From a bacterium (GTDB lineage Bacteria; Latescibacterota; UBA2968), in NCBI GenBank assembly GCA_027296045.1, contig JAPUJS010000153.1, positions 1 to 16,240 of the forward strand: a stretch of DNA of 16,240 bases. Reading direction: 5' to 3'. Numbering within the stretch: the stretch's first letter is position 1; every line of letters starts with the position of its first letter. The translations under genes were made by a program, and so were the position numbers. Of this stretch, positions 14,832 to 16,240 are shown in pieces. The notes under the pieces are model-generated. The model did not search any database and had not been told where the DNA came from. It saw only the letters and a list, made by a program, of their open reading frames with translations.

Positions 14832-14866
14832 AACCCCTGGCGCAGTCACCGCCAGGGGTTTTTTTT
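14832..14866 (+). terminator. Rho-independent terminator after the methyltransferase gene
   Basis: AACCCCTGGCG (14832-14842) and CGCCAGGGGTT (14850-14860) form a perfect 11-bp stem with a 7-nt loop, followed by six more T to 14866. It lies 23 nt after the methyltransferase stop and closes the operon that begins at 11929. Confidence 0.92.
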
Positions 14867-15037
14867 GTAAAAAAAAGTGAAAAAAGAGAACCCTCCAAAG
14901 CCTAAAGCGTATAAAATGCATCCATCCTGTGGCTTTTCCTTACAGTCGGGGCATTTTCTCCATCTCAATCTCTCCCTGAGTTGCCCTCTGGTTTTCTTTT
15001 TCGTACCAATCATCACCTATGTTCTTGGAGGGGCTGG
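14867..15037. other. Intergenic region before the secreted protein gene
   Basis: About 170 bp between the terminator and the next start. TATAAA at 14910-14915 could be a -10 box, but no convincing -35 lies 17 bp upstream. No other signal is seen. Confidence 0.4.
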
Positions 15038-16117
15038 ATGACAATACGCCTTACTGCGTTGTGCTTTTTTCTTCTTTTCTTTCTTTTTCACATTCAAAAT
15101 GCAGACGCCCGGCCCTTTCGTCCCGGTCTGCTGCCCAATGGTAATGTAAATAGCTGTGCCAATTGCCACGTCGATCCAGATGGTGGTGGGCCTCGCAATG
15201 CTTTTGGACAGGCTGTGGAGTCCCGTGTTTCGCCGAATGGCTTGGAGGCCTTCTGGGGGCCTGCGCTTGCCGCCCTGGATTCGGACGGAGATGGGTTTAC
15301 AAATGGGCAGGAGTTAGGAGACCCCAATGGTACGGGGACGGCGACACTGGGCGCTCAGGTCACCAATCCCGGAGATCGCAATAGTGTGCCTCAGATTGTA
15401 AACCGGGCACCTGTGTTAGGCGCACTTGGAGCGCAGAGTGTGAAAGAGGGGGAGGCACTTACATTTACGGTCCAGGCGACCGACGAAGATAACGACACAG
15501 TGACATTTACGGCAGCCAATTTGCCCGAAGGCGCAACATTTTCGGGCAATACGTTTACATGGACGCCAACCTTCGATCAGGGTGGCGTCTATTCTATTTC
15601 GGTGACGGCAAGCGATGGGACCGACCAGGCTTCTATGAGCGTGGCAGTGACGGTCGAAAATGTGGCCCGTCCGCTTGTGATCTCTGCCTTTTCGCCCGCC
15701 CGTGGCACCCTGTTGGGCATGCCTGGAGACATGCTGACTGTTTCGGTGAGCGCAAGCAGCCCGGATGCGCTTGCTTTGACCTACACCTGGACGATTAATG
15801 GCCAGGCACAGGTTGAAACAGGGCCCTCTCTGCTGGTCACCGCATCAAGTGGGGATGCCGATGATGCCGTGTCTGTTCAGGTATCCGACGGGACTGCGAC
15901 ACTGACCCGGTCCTGGACGGTGGGCAAACGGCTCATGGGCGACCTGAACAGCGACAATCAGGTCAATTTTGCCGATTTTCTGGATCTGGTCACCGCATTC
16001 GGCAAAGCTTCCGGAGAGGATGGGTTTAACGCCGCCGCCGATCTGGATGCCAATTCGCGAGTCGAATTTGCCGATTTTCTCATCTTTGCACGCTACTTTG
16101 GGCTGAGCAGTCCTTAA
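15038..16117 (+). CDS. Secreted multidomain protein: CxxCH motif, Ig/cadherin-like domains, dockerin-like tail
   Basis: The 359-residue product has a signal peptide (1-24, hydrophobic run LTALCFFLLFFLF, likely cut after NADA). Next come a CANCH heme-type motif (40-44) within a Gly/Asn-rich segment, a calcium-loop segment DSDGDGFTNGQE (81-92), a cadherin/He_PIG-like domain (about 122-210: EGEALTFTVQATDEDNDTVTF), a second beta-rich domain (about 212-296), and a dockerin-like pair: GDLNSDNQVNFADFLDLVTAFG (301-322 in two parts) and DLDANSRVEFADFLIFARYFG (335-355). The CxxCH could bind a c-type heme, or may be only a small metal or structural knuckle, since just one site is seen. Start is ATG 15038 with TTGGAGG close upstream; an upstream TTG at 14981 lacks a ribosome site. 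It is exported; sorting to the surface via the dockerin-like tail is inference. Confidence 0.8.
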   Translation: MTIRLTALCFFLLFFLFHIQNADARPFRPGLLPNGNVNSCANCHVDPDGGGPRNAFGQAVESRVSPNGLEAFWGPALAALDSDGDGFTNGQELGDPNGTGTATLGAQVTNPGDRNSVPQIVNRAPVLGALGAQSVKEGEALTFTVQATDEDNDTVTFTAANLPEGATFSGNTFTWTPTFDQGGVYSISVTASDGTDQASMSVAVTVENVARPLVISAFSPARGTLLGMPGDMLTVSVSASSPDALALTYTWTINGQAQVETGPSLLVTASSGDADDAVSVQVSDGTATLTRSWTVGKRLMGDLNSDNQVNFADFLDLVTAFGKASGEDGFNAAADLDANSRVEFADFLIFARYFGLSSP

Positions 16118-16240
16118 ATGTGCAATGCCTATGAGGAGGTCGCGCCACTTAAGAATCAATAAAGAGGCGACACTGAGTATTGATCTGAATCTATTCATGT
16201 GTGTCTCCTCACCATTCGCAATTAGGTTCCAGAGGAAAAG
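16118..16240. other. Right-edge region without a convincing gene
   Basis: No terminator with a T-tract is visible after the secreted protein gene. The minus strand carries a strong ribosome site (GGTGAGGAG, 16205-16213) 6 nt before ATG 16198, reading MNRFRSILSVASLLIL into the antisense of the dockerin-coding part; this is treated as an orphan start, not a gene. Confidence 0.4.

Noticed and set aside
14981..15037. TTG start extending the secreted protein by 19 residues
   Set aside because: No ribosome site upstream; ATG 15038 has TTGGAGG in place and starts a proper signal peptide.
16125..16240. Short plus-strand frame open to the right edge
   Set aside because: No ribosome site in front of the ATG, no recognisable pattern, and too short to judge.

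Overview
The window looks like a chromosomal stretch of a free-living Gram-negative bacterium with roughly balanced G+C. Shine-Dalgarno sites are good and intergenic gaps short. No tRNA, rRNA, insertion sequence, phage gene or CRISPR array was seen. Three features suggest an uncultured lineage of the Fibrobacterota/Latescibacterota/Poribacteria kind: a secreted CxxCH protein ending in a dockerin-like FADFLxFAxxFG repeat, enolase-superfamily and Gfo/Idh/MocA genes beside an oligogalacturonate-lyase-like propeller, and a small CC/CPxC protein. That placement is inference and no phylogenetic marker in the window proves it.

Left edge (1-720): the 5' end of a minus-strand membrane protein, probably a cation:proton antiporter, runs off the window. 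It is transcribed away from a plus-strand series that starts with a 57-residue zinc-ribbon-like protein. Two near-consensus sigma70 promoters sit back to back between them, around an imperfect dyad.

Regulatory block (511-4093, +): CC/CPxC mini-protein, RsbW/SpoIIAB-type serine kinase, short ribosome hibernation factor, HprK, TPR lipoprotein, and a receiver-domain protein with a C-terminal membrane anchor. These are growth- and stress-control functions. No HPr or sugar PTS gene is in the window, so HprK probably has a regulatory role.

Metabolic block (4192-10447, +): after an 11-bp hairpin come aspartate kinase, a Gly/Lys-type phosphofructokinase with an insertion, a galactokinase-like GHMP kinase, an extended-SDR epimerase and a one-PDZ HtrA protease. 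Spacing is tight (9-24 nt) and the block ends at a strong intrinsic terminator.

Catabolic-looking block (10501-14866): a mandelate racemase/enolase-family gene on the minus strand is divergent from a plus-strand operon. That operon holds a Gfo/Idh/MocA oxidoreductase, a 43-codon ORF with an 18-bp tandem duplication, an oligogalacturonate-lyase-like beta-propeller and an O-methyltransferase, and it ends at a perfect hairpin terminator. The first, second and propeller genes together suggest uronate or sugar-acid breakdown; the substrate is not determined.

Right edge (15038-16240): a secreted protein with a CxxCH motif, a calcium-loop segment, Ig/cadherin-like domains and a dockerin-like tail, followed by a short region without a convincing gene. 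That region holds one orphan minus-strand start with a strong ribosome binding site.
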